Source: Candidatus Segatella caccae
GTDB taxonomy: Bacteria > Bacteroidota > Bacteroidia > Bacteroidales > Bacteroidaceae
Assembly: GCA_900556395.1 (NCBI GenBank)
Contig: USOQ01000030.1
Location: 1-28,453 of the forward strand
Length of the DNA: 28,453 nucleotides
Reading direction: 5' to 3'
The notes beneath the pieces are model-generated. The model saw only the letters and a list, made by a program, of their open reading frames with translations. It ran no database searches and had not been told where the DNA came from. Below are positions 8,221 to 16,265 of the stretch, one piece after another. The position numbers were made by a program, and so were the translations under genes. The number at the start of each line of letters is the position of its first letter. The stretch's first letter is position 1.

Positions 8221-8352
8221 GTTAAAGAAGTTAGAGAAGTTAAGGAGTTAAGACAAATGCTTTGGAGGGCAATGTTTAATTTCAAGTCCACAAAAGCTGT
8301 TGTCTTAACTCCTCAGCGACCGAAGGGAGCGATAACTCCTTAACTCCTTTAA
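8221..8352. repeat. MITE-like repeat, copy B (inverted relative to copy A)
   Basis: The core at about 8230-8340 is the reverse complement of 2449-2560, including the inner part ggagggcaatgtttaattt and the (GGAGTTAA)n-like flanks. It sits directly after the ilvE stop and before the terminator at 8376. In both loci the same end of the element faces the 3' end of the adjacent gene, so both copies have the same orientation relative to the mRNA. Confidence 0.85.
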
Positions 8353-8375
8353 CTTCTTTATTTGCAAAAGTTAAG

Positions 8376-8415
8376 GGCACTCTTGTCAGATAAGTTTGGC
8401 AAGAGTGCCTTTTTT
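8376..8415 (+). terminator. Intrinsic terminator after ilvE
   Basis: GGCACTCTTG (8376-8385) pairs perfectly with CAAGAGTGCC (8400-8409) across a 14-nt loop, followed by six T. Upstream of trmB this separates the ilvE and trmB transcripts. Confidence 0.9.
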
Positions 8416-8428
8416 CATAAAAAAACTG

Positions 8429-8436
8429 TAACTTTG
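8429..8436 (+). promoter_or_regulatory. -7 box of the trmB promoter
   Basis: TAACTTTG matches TAnnTTTG and lies 26 nt before the trmB ATG, directly after the terminator. No clear TTG is present at the -33 position; that region is a T-run belonging to the terminator. Confidence 0.6.
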
Positions 8437-8462
8437 CACGCAAAAACAACAAAGACAGATAC

Positions 8463-9233
8463 ATGAGCAAAGGAAAATTAGCAAAGTTTGCAGACATGGA
8501 GGCATTTGAGAATGTCTTCCAGTACCCTTATAGCGTGGTAGACGACGTGCCTTTCGAGATGAAGGGAAAGTGGCGTGAGATGTATTTCCACAACGACAAC
8601 CCCATCGTTCTCGAGTTGGGATGTGGTAAAGGTGAATACACTGTAGAGTTGGCAAAACTCTATCCCGAGATGAATTTCATCGGAGTAGACATCAAGGGCG
8701 CCCGTATGTGGACGGGTGCCAAAAAAGCCATTGAGGAAGGACAGAAGAATGTGGCTTTCCTACGTACCAACATCGAGATTATTGACCGCTTTTTCGTCCA
8801 GGACGAGGTGCAGGAGATATGGCTTACCTTCAGCGATCCACAGATGAAGAATCCTCGCAAGCGTCTTACCTCCACCTATTTCATGAATCGTTATCGCCAC
8901 TTCCTTGTGGATGGCGGCATCATCCATCTCAAGACCGATTCCAATTTCCTTTTCACCTATACCACCTATATGGTGCAGGAGAATCATCTGCCTGTGCTCT
9001 TCCGTACCGAAGACCTCTATCATCATGAGGGCATCGACGACGTGACACGCAAGATTCTCTCCATCCAGACTTACTATGAGAGTATGTGGATAGAGCGTGG
9101 ACTCAACATCAAGTACATGAAGTTTGAGTTGCCACGTCAGGGCGAACTGGTGGAGCCTGACAAGGAGATTCCTCTCGACGATTATCGTAGCTATCGTCGT
9201 GACAAACGCACACCCAAGGAAACTGGCAAGTAG
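8463..9233 (+). CDS. trmB: tRNA (guanine-N7-)-methyltransferase
   Basis: TrmB makes m7G46 in the variable loop of tRNAs using SAM. The 256 residues contain the Rossmann-fold SAM motif VLELGCGKGEYT (49-60), the acidic strand GVDIKGARMW and the family signature FSDPQMKNPRKR (123-134), which is the Bacteroidetes version of the more usual FPDPWPK. The C-terminal tail is basic. The start fits the family and leaves a short 5' UTR after the -7 box. The next gene is convergent and separated by a strong hairpin, so trmB appears monocistronic here. Confidence 0.95.
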   Translation: MSKGKLAKFADMEAFENVFQYPYSVVDDVPFEMKGKWREMYFHNDNPIVLELGCGKGEYTVELAKLYPEMNFIGVDIKGARMWTGAKKAIEEGQKNVAFLRTNIEIIDRFFVQDEVQEIWLTFSDPQMKNPRKRLTSTYFMNRYRHFLVDGGIIHLKTDSNFLFTYTTYMVQENHLPVLFRTEDLYHHEGIDDVTRKILSIQTYYESMWIERGLNIKYMKFELPRQGELVEPDKEIPLDDYRSYRRDKRTPKETGK

Positions 9234-9292
9234 CCTTTCCTCTTCTTCTCTTTCTGATAAAATTCTTACTCAACTTGAGCCCCTTATAAACG

Positions 9293-9333
9293 AAATGACC
9301 ATGACCGAGATTGCTCTCCGGTCATGGTCATTT
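9293..9333. terminator. Bidirectional hairpin between convergent trmB and the giant gene
   Basis: AAATGACCATGACCG (9293-9307) and its exact complement (9319-9333) form a 15-bp perfect stem with an 11-nt loop, A/T at the base on both sides. It sits in the gap between two convergent genes, so it can stop both transcripts, although no long T-run follows on either side. Confidence 0.75.
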
Positions 9334-9372
9334 GCAGTTTGTAGGAGTGGCTTGTCACCACTTGTTGTGTTG

Positions 9373-12300
9373 TCAGAACGCTATTTTCTGTCCCTTGTTG
9401 GTGATGTAGACGCGTCCCTTCTGTGGGGTTTGAATCTTTCTTCCTTCAAGGTCATAGAACTCAGTGTTCTCGTTCTCATCCTCTATGGTGACACCATGGA
9501 TTCCTGAAGCCTCTGTTACGGTGATCTTGATGAAGGCACTCAGGTTGCTTCCGTCCTTTGTCGTAGCCGTAATCTTGACTGTACCAGTGCTGATGGCTTT
9601 CAGAATGCCATTCTCGTCTATGGTTGCCACGTCGGTATTCTCACTCTTCCAGGTCACTTCGCTCATGGTGGTGTTCTTTGGAGTGAGTACAGCATTCAGC
9701 AGCAGATAGTCGCCCACGGCAACCGTCTTCTTTGATGCACGCACGTCGATGTCGCTTGCCAGGATATTCACATCGCATGGTATGGTGATCTCACTGCTCA
9801 GGTTAGAACCATCCAGTGTCACGACTCTTACCACGACATCACCCTTGCCTCCCTTGGCTGTCAGCAATCCGCTCTGGCTGATGGAAGCATATTCGCCTCC
9901 GCTGACGATACTCCAGCTTACCTTGTTGAATGTGACGTAAGTAGGCAAAATCGTAGCTACCATGTGGAGCTGTTGTTGGCTGTTGCTCAGCTTGGCGATG
10001 CTTTCTACTGTTCCTGCATAGAGGGTTGTTGCCTGTGTGGTAGGCATGGCTTCCTCTGACGAGATGACATTTGAGGAAACATCTTCTGATGCCGCCACTC
10101 TGCCCATACCCTTGGCACCTGCCGAGGTGTTGGTCTCAAACTTTACGGCATAGTAGGAAACGCCTTCCGGTGCATCATAGTCGGTATAGTTCTGCTGGCT
10201 GCCCGAAATGGTGGCAATGGCCTTCAGGTTCTTCTCCGACGAGCCTCTCATGATGATGTAGCTCGTCACCTCCAAGCCCTCGTAGGCATTCCACATCAGG
10301 TTGTTGCCCTTCTTGTCGGCAGTCTTGTTGATCATGACATGCAGCGGGTTGTGAGCAGCAGAGTAGTCGCTGTGCTGCATCTCGTTCTCTGCGATGAGGC
10401 GTATGCGATAACGCTGAGGCTGAACTCGGTTGTCGCTGGTCAGGTCTACATAGGTGGCATTTCCTACAGGCACGATGTCGAGCACTTCAAACTGGTTCAG
10501 ACGATTGGTCTCACGACTCACTTCCACCTTGCTTACCATGCTTGGCACGTCGGTGCTCCAGTTTACCTGATAGTACTTACCGTTCGACTCCACGCTCTTG
10601 ATCTCGGCTGCAGGCATAGTCTCGTCTATAACCATAGTCTTGAACTGTTCTGAAAGAGTGAGGTCCTTTTTTATCTTGACGTATGGCTGTAGGGATTGTT
10701 CGCCCACCTCCTTGAATACGATGGTGGCGATGGTGTCGCCCTTCTCGAAGGTGGCCTTGTAAGCCTCGCTCTCCTTGAAACCGAAGTCATCATATTTTCC
10801 TGTCTGGAAGCTCTTGGGCACCCTGACAGTCAATGGTGTGTTGAGCATCACTCGCTCTGGCAAGTTGATAGTCAAATCGGGCAAAAGCTTGACGTTCACC
10901 ATCTTGGTTATCACGTCGTTGCCATCCTTGAAGGTGATAGTCTTCACGCCTGGGGTGTTCCACTTGAGGCTGAAGATGCCACCGTCGCTGTGCTGTAGGA
11001 CGGTGCCGCCTTCTCCTGGGTCGATAGTGAAGGCATTGCCTGAGACGTTGGTGCACTTGCCATAATAAGCCAATCCTGTATAATGCTCATTTTCGTCTAT
11101 CATGATCATCTTCTCAGCGTTGTAGGTCACCTCTACAGGCTTGGTCATTGGCGAGTGCTCACCCATGAGGTCAATGGCTTGTACCTGCAACTCGTAGGTC
11201 GTTCCGTTCACCAAGGCTGTCTTAGGCACGATGAGCTGTGTTGCCTTGCGATAGTAAAGGCCCGAGCAAATAGCAGCCTCGTCGCTCAGTCCGTTCATCG
11301 GAGAGAGCACAAAAGCATTCTCGCCAGTCTTGCCTTTTATCTTCAGACTCACGTTATAGCGCATCTGCATCCATGGAGTGTGGTCGTCAGTAGCATCGTC
11401 CCACTTCAGCAACAAGCCCTCTGGTACAGAAGTAGCTGTCACATGGGCAGGAACAGAAGGTGCCTCGTTCTTGATGCTCGACTTATAACCGTTAGGATAA
11501 GCGCCTGGGGTAAGAGGCTGCCAGTGGTATTCGTCGAAGTTCTTGTTGTCGATGCCATATTCAGATTTAGCATTCTTGATTTCAGTATAGCTAAAGTCCT
11601 TGTCCATTAGGAGAATAGCCCCGTCCGTATAGATGTCTATATAGCCATTGTTGTCAAAGTCTAATAAGGCATCACAGTAATTAGACTTAACAGGGATTAC
11701 TACAGTCTGAGTACATGGCCACTCGTTCGTAGGCTTGCCTTTGACTATAACCATGTTGTAATAGTCTTTACCCTCGGTTTTGTCGAAGTAGTAACCATCT
11801 ACATAACCATCATTGTTGAAGTCAGCGAAGCCTGCCATATTATACCTTCTCTCGTTTTCATAGAAAACAACTCCGGTAGGATTGAACTGGTTGTTTTCTC
11901 CTGCAACCTTGAAATACACCTTGGTCTGTGCTTTTTGGATAGAATTATCTATCTCGTTTTTCCAAATATCCAAGCCTCCGTCACGGTCAAAGTCGAAGAA
12001 ACCGTCGTATGAGTATCTGCCCCAAATATTAGCAAAATCGGAGAACTTGCGTTCGTCTCCATTATTCGTATACAAAGAATGGCTATTAACCAAAAAGTTC
12101 AATTTGCCGTCATTATTAAAATCTATATTCGTAATTGAAAGGTTATAATAATAGAAGTCAAAGCCAAAATCGAAGGTCTCTGTATCATACTCGAACGAAC
12201 TGTCTTCCTCGCCACTATTGGTAAAAAGATTTCCCTTGCTGTGTGGGTAATAGAAGTCTGGATATCCATCATGGTTAAAGTCTGTGATAAAGAATTGGTT

Positions 12301-15300
12301 AGAACCACCTCCTAAGTCGCTATTCCAAGTCTTTCTGATTTTGCTATATAAGCCTTCTTTATTCTCAAACCATCCAGTTTCATCAGTGTATAGGTTGTTA
12401 TTATAGACCTTATAGACAACTCCCAAGACTTCAACATTTCCGTCTTGGTTGAGGTCCAGGAATGTTGTATAATTGCTAAACTTCTTGTCATTTGCCACTG
12501 GAATTGTTGAGTATTTACTTGGAGCTAAAGTGATTGTCTTGGTCTCTGACTTATACATCAGATTTCCCAAAGTCATATTTACCGTAACATTCTGCTCGCC
12601 ACCTCTGTCGAACAAGACATCTACAATGCTTCCATTATCATTTTGTGAGATAATAGTTCCATTGCTGATGTTCCACTCGTAAGTGGCGTTGATGTTAGGA
12701 TTCTGCACGGTCATAGTGATAGTGTCGGATGTGCAATAACCATCAGCCAACTTGTTGATGACAGGAAGAGCAGTCTTGTGGTCATAGACGAATTCATCGC
12801 TCCAAGGTCCACCGAGTCCACTTGCATCTATGGCTTGAATGGCAATATAATATTTGCCTTCGCACAGATTGTTGGTGTCAAACATGTATTTGAGGGCACG
12901 CCCCATGTTGCCGTCTTCCAAGACACGACGAGTGCCGTCGGCATTCGACTTGCCGAAGTAAATGTCTCCCTTACCGCTCTCGCTTCCGATGCGGAGTTCG
13001 TAAGTCAAATCGCAGGCTGATGTCTCTGCGTCCTTGCCACGAGTCCATGAAATCTTGAGCTTGCCAGCGTCTGCGTAGGCTACGGCAGAAGGCTTCTCCA
13101 TTTTCGCAGGACGAGTGTTGACCTTGCTGTTTGGCACGGCATCGTATATGGTATAACTTGCTTTGCTGTTATTGTAAACCATTTCCATGGTTCCATCATT
13201 GTTGACATCTCCAATCGTTCTTAAATAGTTAGGAAGCTCCGTTTCTGCAACGCTCCATTTATTGTTCAGTTTGAGGAGTACGTTTTTAGAAGTTCCTTTA
13301 TTCACAGCAAGAATCTCATAAAGACCATCGCCATCGTAGTCATTGCAGGCTTGGCATGTATAAGTGCCGTCAAGGTTGGTGTCCTTTGGCTTGAACACAC
13401 CATTCCCGTCATTGCGGTAGAATTGGAAAATGGTATAGTCGCTGCCAGGGATAACAAAGAGAATGTCCACATCTCCGTCTTTGTCGAAGTCACCAAAGAA
13501 GGTGTTGCTGATAGCGGTATTCTTTAGCAATGTCTTTACCTGCATGTCGCTGTTATCTGCCATGCTGAGGTAGAGGTCTACCTGCTTGTTGCCGAAGTCG
13601 ATGAAATCGAGAAGACCGTTGCCTGTCAGGTCGGCAGAATAGATGGTACCCGTATGAGCGCTCTTAAAGAACTTGTTTCCACCTAAATTATAATAGATGT
13701 TGGTGCCGTCATACAGATCAATCATGCCATCGCCATTGATATCTGCTGCAGAAACATAACCTGTTTGTGCAGCCATGGCGCGTGTGGCTTTTCCGTTATT
13801 GGTTATAATTTGCTTGGCTTGAGATGTTTCCGAAGTAATGTTGTCATACTCTTGCCAGTCGTTCCAGTCTGGAGCAGGTTTGGCTTCAACAAACATACCT
13901 TGTCCAGGATAACCAATGCCAGTAGCTGTTTGTGTGCCACTACCTGGTTTGTCTATTGTTCCAGAGTTAGGAGTATAGTCATCCAGCATCATAGATTTGA
14001 CGACCGTTGTGTCTGAGGTGACATATATCTTGTCTGCTACAAAAGTTCCGTCCGCTGCCATACGGAAAATGTCTAAGCTTCCATCCTTTGTTGTAAGTAC
14101 GATGTTATAATTGTTGTTGCGGTCTTGTGTAGCACTAACAATTTCTTTGCGACCGTCACCGTTGAGGTCAGCGATAGTAGCATAAGGGATGTTTTCTGCA
14201 CTGTGGATGAAGGCATTCTTGGCGTAGCTATAGAATTTTGTTGTCGGATTGTAGTTGAAATGGGTTGTTACCAAGATTGGAAAACCATCTTTGTCATACA
14301 TGCCCATCATACCTGGCTCAAAAGCTTCTACCGTAGAACCTTGGTTTTCGTTGTTGTCCTCTTTTCTTACAATGGAACCGTCTATAGTTGAAACAAATAA
14401 ATTGCCATTAGAGTATCCCCAAAAATCCATCTTTCCATTTTCGGTAATGTCATAGTACGATTCTGTGGAGTAAGTATCTTTCCCTTGAGTATTACAGATT
14501 GGATGAATGTCGCGTGAGTAAGCCCAACGCTTACCATCCGTAATTTTCCCATAGTTACCATCTATCGTAATCTTCTCAAACAAACTGTCAGGTACGTGCG
14601 CAGTTACTCCTGGGGCGTAGCTGTCGTTAAATAAGGCAGCAGCGTAGCAATTTGAGAAATAAATATTCTTGACGTTTGTCTTGTTGCTGAATTTTCTGTT
14701 ATAGACACCGGTTACTGGGTAAGTAACTTCATGATGTGTGACAGTAGATGGGAATTGCAAGTTGTCTTCATCTGGAATGTCGTAAATTATTGCGTATGGA
14801 GTGTCTGCATTAGGATGTATCTCAAAGGTGAATCCGTTTTCATCATAATAGTAATACTCTCCATTGAATCCCCAACGAGTCCCATCTGTAATTAGATAAT
14901 AATAATATTTGGCTTTGGAAGCGAATAAATTCAATGCGTCTTCATACAAACTATCTGGAACGTGAATGTTGACGATTGATTTCCTGCCAAAGCGTCCATC
15001 AAACTCCAGTTCGCCAGTTCGAGCATTTGTAGGCAAAACTCTTGTGAAATAGATGTCTTTTACATTATCGCTTTTTATTCCAGAACGAATTTTAGTTAAA
15101 GGATAAACAACTCCATTGTATGTAACGTCTGCTGGTATTCTGACAGTTTCTGTGTTAGGAATATTTGTTAGCCTTGCATATTTTTTTGTATAATCTCTAA
15201 TTTCGTACTCGTATCCGTCTACACTGTAGCTATAAGTTGCCGCCCAACCTGTCCCTTGCCACAGCCCAAGAAGACAGACGAGCATAAGCGTCCTATGCCA

Positions 15301-15333
15301 GGCACATGCTTTTAAGTAAAATAATTGTTTCAT
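9373..15333 (-). CDS. Giant secreted protein with BspA-like repeats, FG-GAP-like calcium motifs, Fn3/Ig and BIG2 domains
   Basis: A 1986-residue exported, probably surface or released, protein of unknown function. A signal peptide ends near WAATYS (about residue 32). Residues about 40-280 hold BspA/LRR_5-like units (VRIPADVTYNGVVYPLTKI; LQFPSTVTHHEVTYPVTGV). Then come about twelve D-x-[ND]-x-[DN]-G motifs such as DINGDGMIDL, DFDKDGDVDI, DFNHDGYPDF and DFDNNGYIDI, arranged in two blocks of about six, as in FG-GAP/VCBS beta-propellers. Each block is followed by an Fn3-like segment (KPSAVAYADAGKLKISW; PSVPAHVTATSVPEGLLLKW). Two BIG2 domains occupy about 1769-1942, and the last 45 residues (FYDLEGRKIQTPQKG, YITNKGQKIAF) resemble the C-terminal tails of many Prevotella extracellular proteins. 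This layout suggests ligand or glycan binding; no enzyme motif was seen. Expression must pass through the structured leader at 15348-15763. Confidence 0.85.
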   Translation of the reverse strand: MKQLFYLKACAWHRTLMLVCLLGLWQGTGWAATYSYSVDGYEYEIRDYTKKYARLTNIPNTETVRIPADVTYNGVVYPLTKIRSGIKSDNVKDIYFTRVLPTNARTGELEFDGRFGRKSIVNIHVPDSLYEDALNLFASKAKYYYYLITDGTRWGFNGEYYYYDENGFTFEIHPNADTPYAIIYDIPDEDNLQFPSTVTHHEVTYPVTGVYNRKFSNKTNVKNIYFSNCYAAALFNDSYAPGVTAHVPDSLFEKITIDGNYGKITDGKRWAYSRDIHPICNTQGKDTYSTESYYDITENGKMDFWGYSNGNLFVSTIDGSIVRKEDNNENQGSTVEAFEPGMMGMYDKDGFPILVTTHFNYNPTTKFYSYAKNAFIHSAENIPYATIADLNGDGRKEIVSATQDRNNNYNIVLTTKDGSLDIFRMAADGTFVADKIYVTSDTTVVKSMMLDDYTPNSGTIDKPGSGTQTATGIGYPGQGMFVEAKPAPDWNDWQEYDNITSETSQAKQIITNNGKATRAMAAQTGYVSAADINGDGMIDLYDGTNIYYNLGGNKFFKSAHTGTIYSADLTGNGLLDFIDFGNKQVDLYLSMADNSDMQVKTLLKNTAISNTFFGDFDKDGDVDILFVIPGSDYTIFQFYRNDGNGVFKPKDTNLDGTYTCQACNDYDGDGLYEILAVNKGTSKNVLLKLNNKWSVAETELPNYLRTIGDVNNDGTMEMVYNNSKASYTIYDAVPNSKVNTRPAKMEKPSAVAYADAGKLKISWTRGKDAETSACDLTYELRIGSESGKGDIYFGKSNADGTRRVLEDGNMGRALKYMFDTNNLCEGKYYIAIQAIDASGLGGPWSDEFVYDHKTALPVINKLADGYCTSDTITMTVQNPNINATYEWNISNGTIISQNDNGSIVDVLFDRGGEQNVTVNMTLGNLMYKSETKTITLAPSKYSTIPVANDKKFSNYTTFLDLNQDGNVEVLGVVYKVYNNNLYTDETGWFENKEGLYSKIRKTWNSDLGGGSNQFFITDFNHDGYPDFYYPHSKGNLFTNSGEEDSSFEYDTETFDFGFDFYYYNLSITNIDFNNDGKLNFLVNSHSLYTNNGDERKFSDFANIWGRYSYDGFFDFDRDGGLDIWKNEIDNSIQKAQTKVYFKVAGENNQFNPTGVVFYENERRYNMAGFADFNNDGYVDGYYFDKTEGKDYYNMVIVKGKPTNEWPCTQTVVIPVKSNYCDALLDFDNNGYIDIYTDGAILLMDKDFSYTEIKNAKSEYGIDNKNFDEYHWQPLTPGAYPNGYKSSIKNEAPSVPAHVTATSVPEGLLLKWDDATDDHTPWMQMRYNVSLKIKGKTGENAFVLSPMNGLSDEAAICSGLYYRKATQLIVPKTALVNGTTYELQVQAIDLMGEHSPMTKPVEVTYNAEKMIMIDENEHYTGLAYYGKCTNVSGNAFTIDPGEGGTVLQHSDGGIFSLKWNTPGVKTITFKDGNDVITKMVNVKLLPDLTINLPERVMLNTPLTVRVPKSFQTGKYDDFGFKESEAYKATFEKGDTIATIVFKEVGEQSLQPYVKIKKDLTLSEQFKTMVIDETMPAAEIKSVESNGKYYQVNWSTDVPSMVSKVEVSRETNRLNQFEVLDIVPVGNATYVDLTSDNRVQPQRYRIRLIAENEMQHSDYSAAHNPLHVMINKTADKKGNNLMWNAYEGLEVTSYIIMRGSSEKNLKAIATISGSQQNYTDYDAPEGVSYYAVKFETNTSAGAKGMGRVAASEDVSSNVISSEEAMPTTQATTLYAGTVESIAKLSNSQQQLHMVATILPTYVTFNKVSWSIVSGGEYASISQSGLLTAKGGKGDVVVRVVTLDGSNLSSEITIPCDVNILASDIDVRASKKTVAVGDYLLLNAVLTPKNTTMSEVTWKSENTDVATIDENGILKAISTGTVKITATTKDGSNLSAFIKITVTEASGIHGVTIEDENENTEFYDLEGRKIQTPQKGRVYITNKGQKIAF

Positions 15334-15347
15334 TTCCTACGAATAAT

Positions 15348-15437
15348 AAAAAAGGCGTGCAACCGTTCGTGGCTTGTTAAACTTCAGGTTACCGCCAAGT
15401 GACCTCGCATACAAACAAGCACAGAACGGCTCACGCC
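15348..15437 (-). terminator. Alternative terminator hairpin 14 nt before the giant gene's ATG
   Basis: On the minus strand the arm complementary to 15414-15437 (GGCGTGAGCCGTTC...CTTGTT) can pair with the arm complementary to 15354-15378 (AACAAG...GAACGG...CACGCC): blocks of 6, 6, 3 and 6 bp with small bulges, then six U (15353-15348). The loop of about 35 nt is large. The 5' arm is also needed for the rod fold, so the two are mutually exclusive. Confidence 0.5.
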
Positions 15438-15713
15438 AAAAAGGCATGAACCTTCTACCTGCTTGTTCTCTGTATGCGAAAATTGGCGGTATTCGAAGTT
15501 TGAGAACAAGAGCTAAAAGCTCAATATCTTAATATCTAAAATTTTCCTATAGAACGGTGACGCTTCGGTTAGAATTCTTGTTATCTGTATCCCAGAGTGC
15601 TTAAAGTGCATGAAATGTATTCTGACATGTACTTTGCAAGATGCGTGGGATAGGGTAGCAAACCCGATGTTGCGTCGTAATTCTTGATGTCTGTTTATTA
15701 ATCTAATTTTGGT

Positions 15714-15746
15714 TTATACTTGGACTTGGCTCCTTGATGAACTCAT
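15714..15746 (-). other. Possible 10-codon leader peptide
   Basis: About 17 nt after the predicted transcription start an ATG opens a short frame, MSSSRSQVQV then TAA. Four of the first six residues are serine. It overlaps the first hairpin of the leader RNA. A frame this short can occur by chance, so this is only a candidate. Confidence 0.2.
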
Positions 15747-15769
15747 GACGCCCGAGTCCCTTATCGTTG

Positions 15770-15777
15770 CAAATTTA
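15770..15777 (-). promoter_or_regulatory. -7 box of the leader RNA/giant gene promoter
   Basis: TAAATTTG on the minus strand matches the consensus. No TTG was found at -33, but the upstream 40 nt are very AT-rich and contain the perfect palindrome TTTTTTCGAAAAAA (15802-15815), which could act as an UP-like element. It is the only consensus box seen between 15334 and 15840 on this strand. Confidence 0.6.
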
Positions 15778-15989
15778 TGAAAAATATTCTGTTCTTCCTA
15801 ATTTTTTCGAAAAAAGATGTCTGTTTTTTCTAAAAATAGTAAGAATAGTGGTGCTGTGCTTCCTGCATCAGCAAGAAATCAATGCAGAAAGAGGCTTGGC
15901 TTGATGCTCTGCAAAGGAAAGAAGGATGACAATAGCAATGGTCGTATGAATGAATTTCTCCCAACGAAGAACGTTTCATGGTACAAAGT

Positions 15990-16020
15990 TTGGTGATTAC
16001 GTGGAAAAAACGTAAATTTG
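15990..16020 (+). promoter_or_regulatory. Promoter of the DUF3791/DUF3990 cassette
   Basis: TTG at 15990-15992, a 20-nt spacer and TAAATTTG at 16013-16020 give a full consensus promoter. It lies about 38 nt before the chosen ATG and excludes the longer upstream reading of the first gene. Confidence 0.8.
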
Positions 16021-16058
16021 CGGCAGAAAACCATTCTTTTTATTACGGAGGAACGTGT

Positions 16059-16265
16059 ATGGATAAAATAAGATATATAAATATGTGTATTGTTGAATTC
16101 GGGCGAAAGTTCGGAATGCCAGTAAGTATGTCTTTCAATTACTTGAAGGAGCATAAGGCTTTGGCGTTTCTTGATGAATGTTATGCTGCCGAACACACCC
16201 TTTCGTTGGAAGATGCTTTAGAAGATATACAAACCATTAGCAGAAGATATGGAGGAACCATCTGA
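16059..16265 (+). CDS. DUF3791 small protein, candidate antitoxin
   Basis: A 68-residue protein starting MDKIRYINMCIVEFG and ending in FLDECYAAEHTLSLEDALEDI...RRYGGTI, which matches my recollection of the DUF3791 family (a helical domain with a conserved EHTLSL motif and a GG near the end). Function is not established; the family is often next to DUF3990, as here. The start at 16059 is chosen because the frame's upstream part overlaps the promoter, and because a strong GGAGG lies 9 nt before this ATG, a rare canonical Shine-Dalgarno site for this phylum. Its TGA overlaps the next ATG by one base (TGATG), implying translational coupling. An antitoxin role is inference from position and size. 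Confidence 0.75.
   Translation: MDKIRYINMCIVEFGRKFGMPVSMSFNYLKEHKALAFLDECYAAEHTLSLEDALEDIQTISRRYGGTI

Larger units (their letters stand above)
15348..15763 (-). ncRNA. Structured leader RNA of the giant gene (possible riboregulator or 6S-like RNA)
   Basis: On the minus strand a single TAnnTTTG promoter (15770-15777) starts a transcript of about 415 nt before a run of six U. The 3' part can fold as a long rod; pairs in plus coordinates are 15355-15358/15560-15563, 15362-15368/15552-15558, 15373-15378/15505-15510, 15379-15385/15495-15501, 15391-15398/15483-15490, 15406-15413/15471-15478, 15414-15420/15461-15467 and 15428-15437/15443-15452 with an AAAAA loop. The 5' part has hairpins 15722-15726/15755-15759, 15588-15594/15646-15652 and 15603-15612/15626-15635. 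A second, exclusive fold makes a terminator (15354-15437). It could be a riboswitch or attenuator, or an independent ncRNA such as Bacteroidales-1/6S type that reads into the gene. I do not recognise the family with certainty. Confidence 0.65.

Noticed and set aside
10339..11610. Several plus-strand open frames of 90-175 codons opposite the giant gene
   Set aside because: They are antisense shadows of a continuous 1986-codon frame with clear domains.
15348..15763. tmRNA, RNase P RNA or retron RNA
   Set aside because: No tRNA-like ends or tag frame, no conserved RNase P core such as GAGGAAAGTCC, and no reverse transcriptase gene nearby.
15978..16058. N-terminal extension of the DUF3791 protein
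   Set aside because: The extension overlaps the consensus promoter; the ATG at 16059 has a strong GGAGG and fits the family start.
15879..16196. 105-codon minus-strand frame opposite the DUF3791 gene
   Set aside because: Antisense shadow of a recognised gene and its promoter, with no family resemblance.
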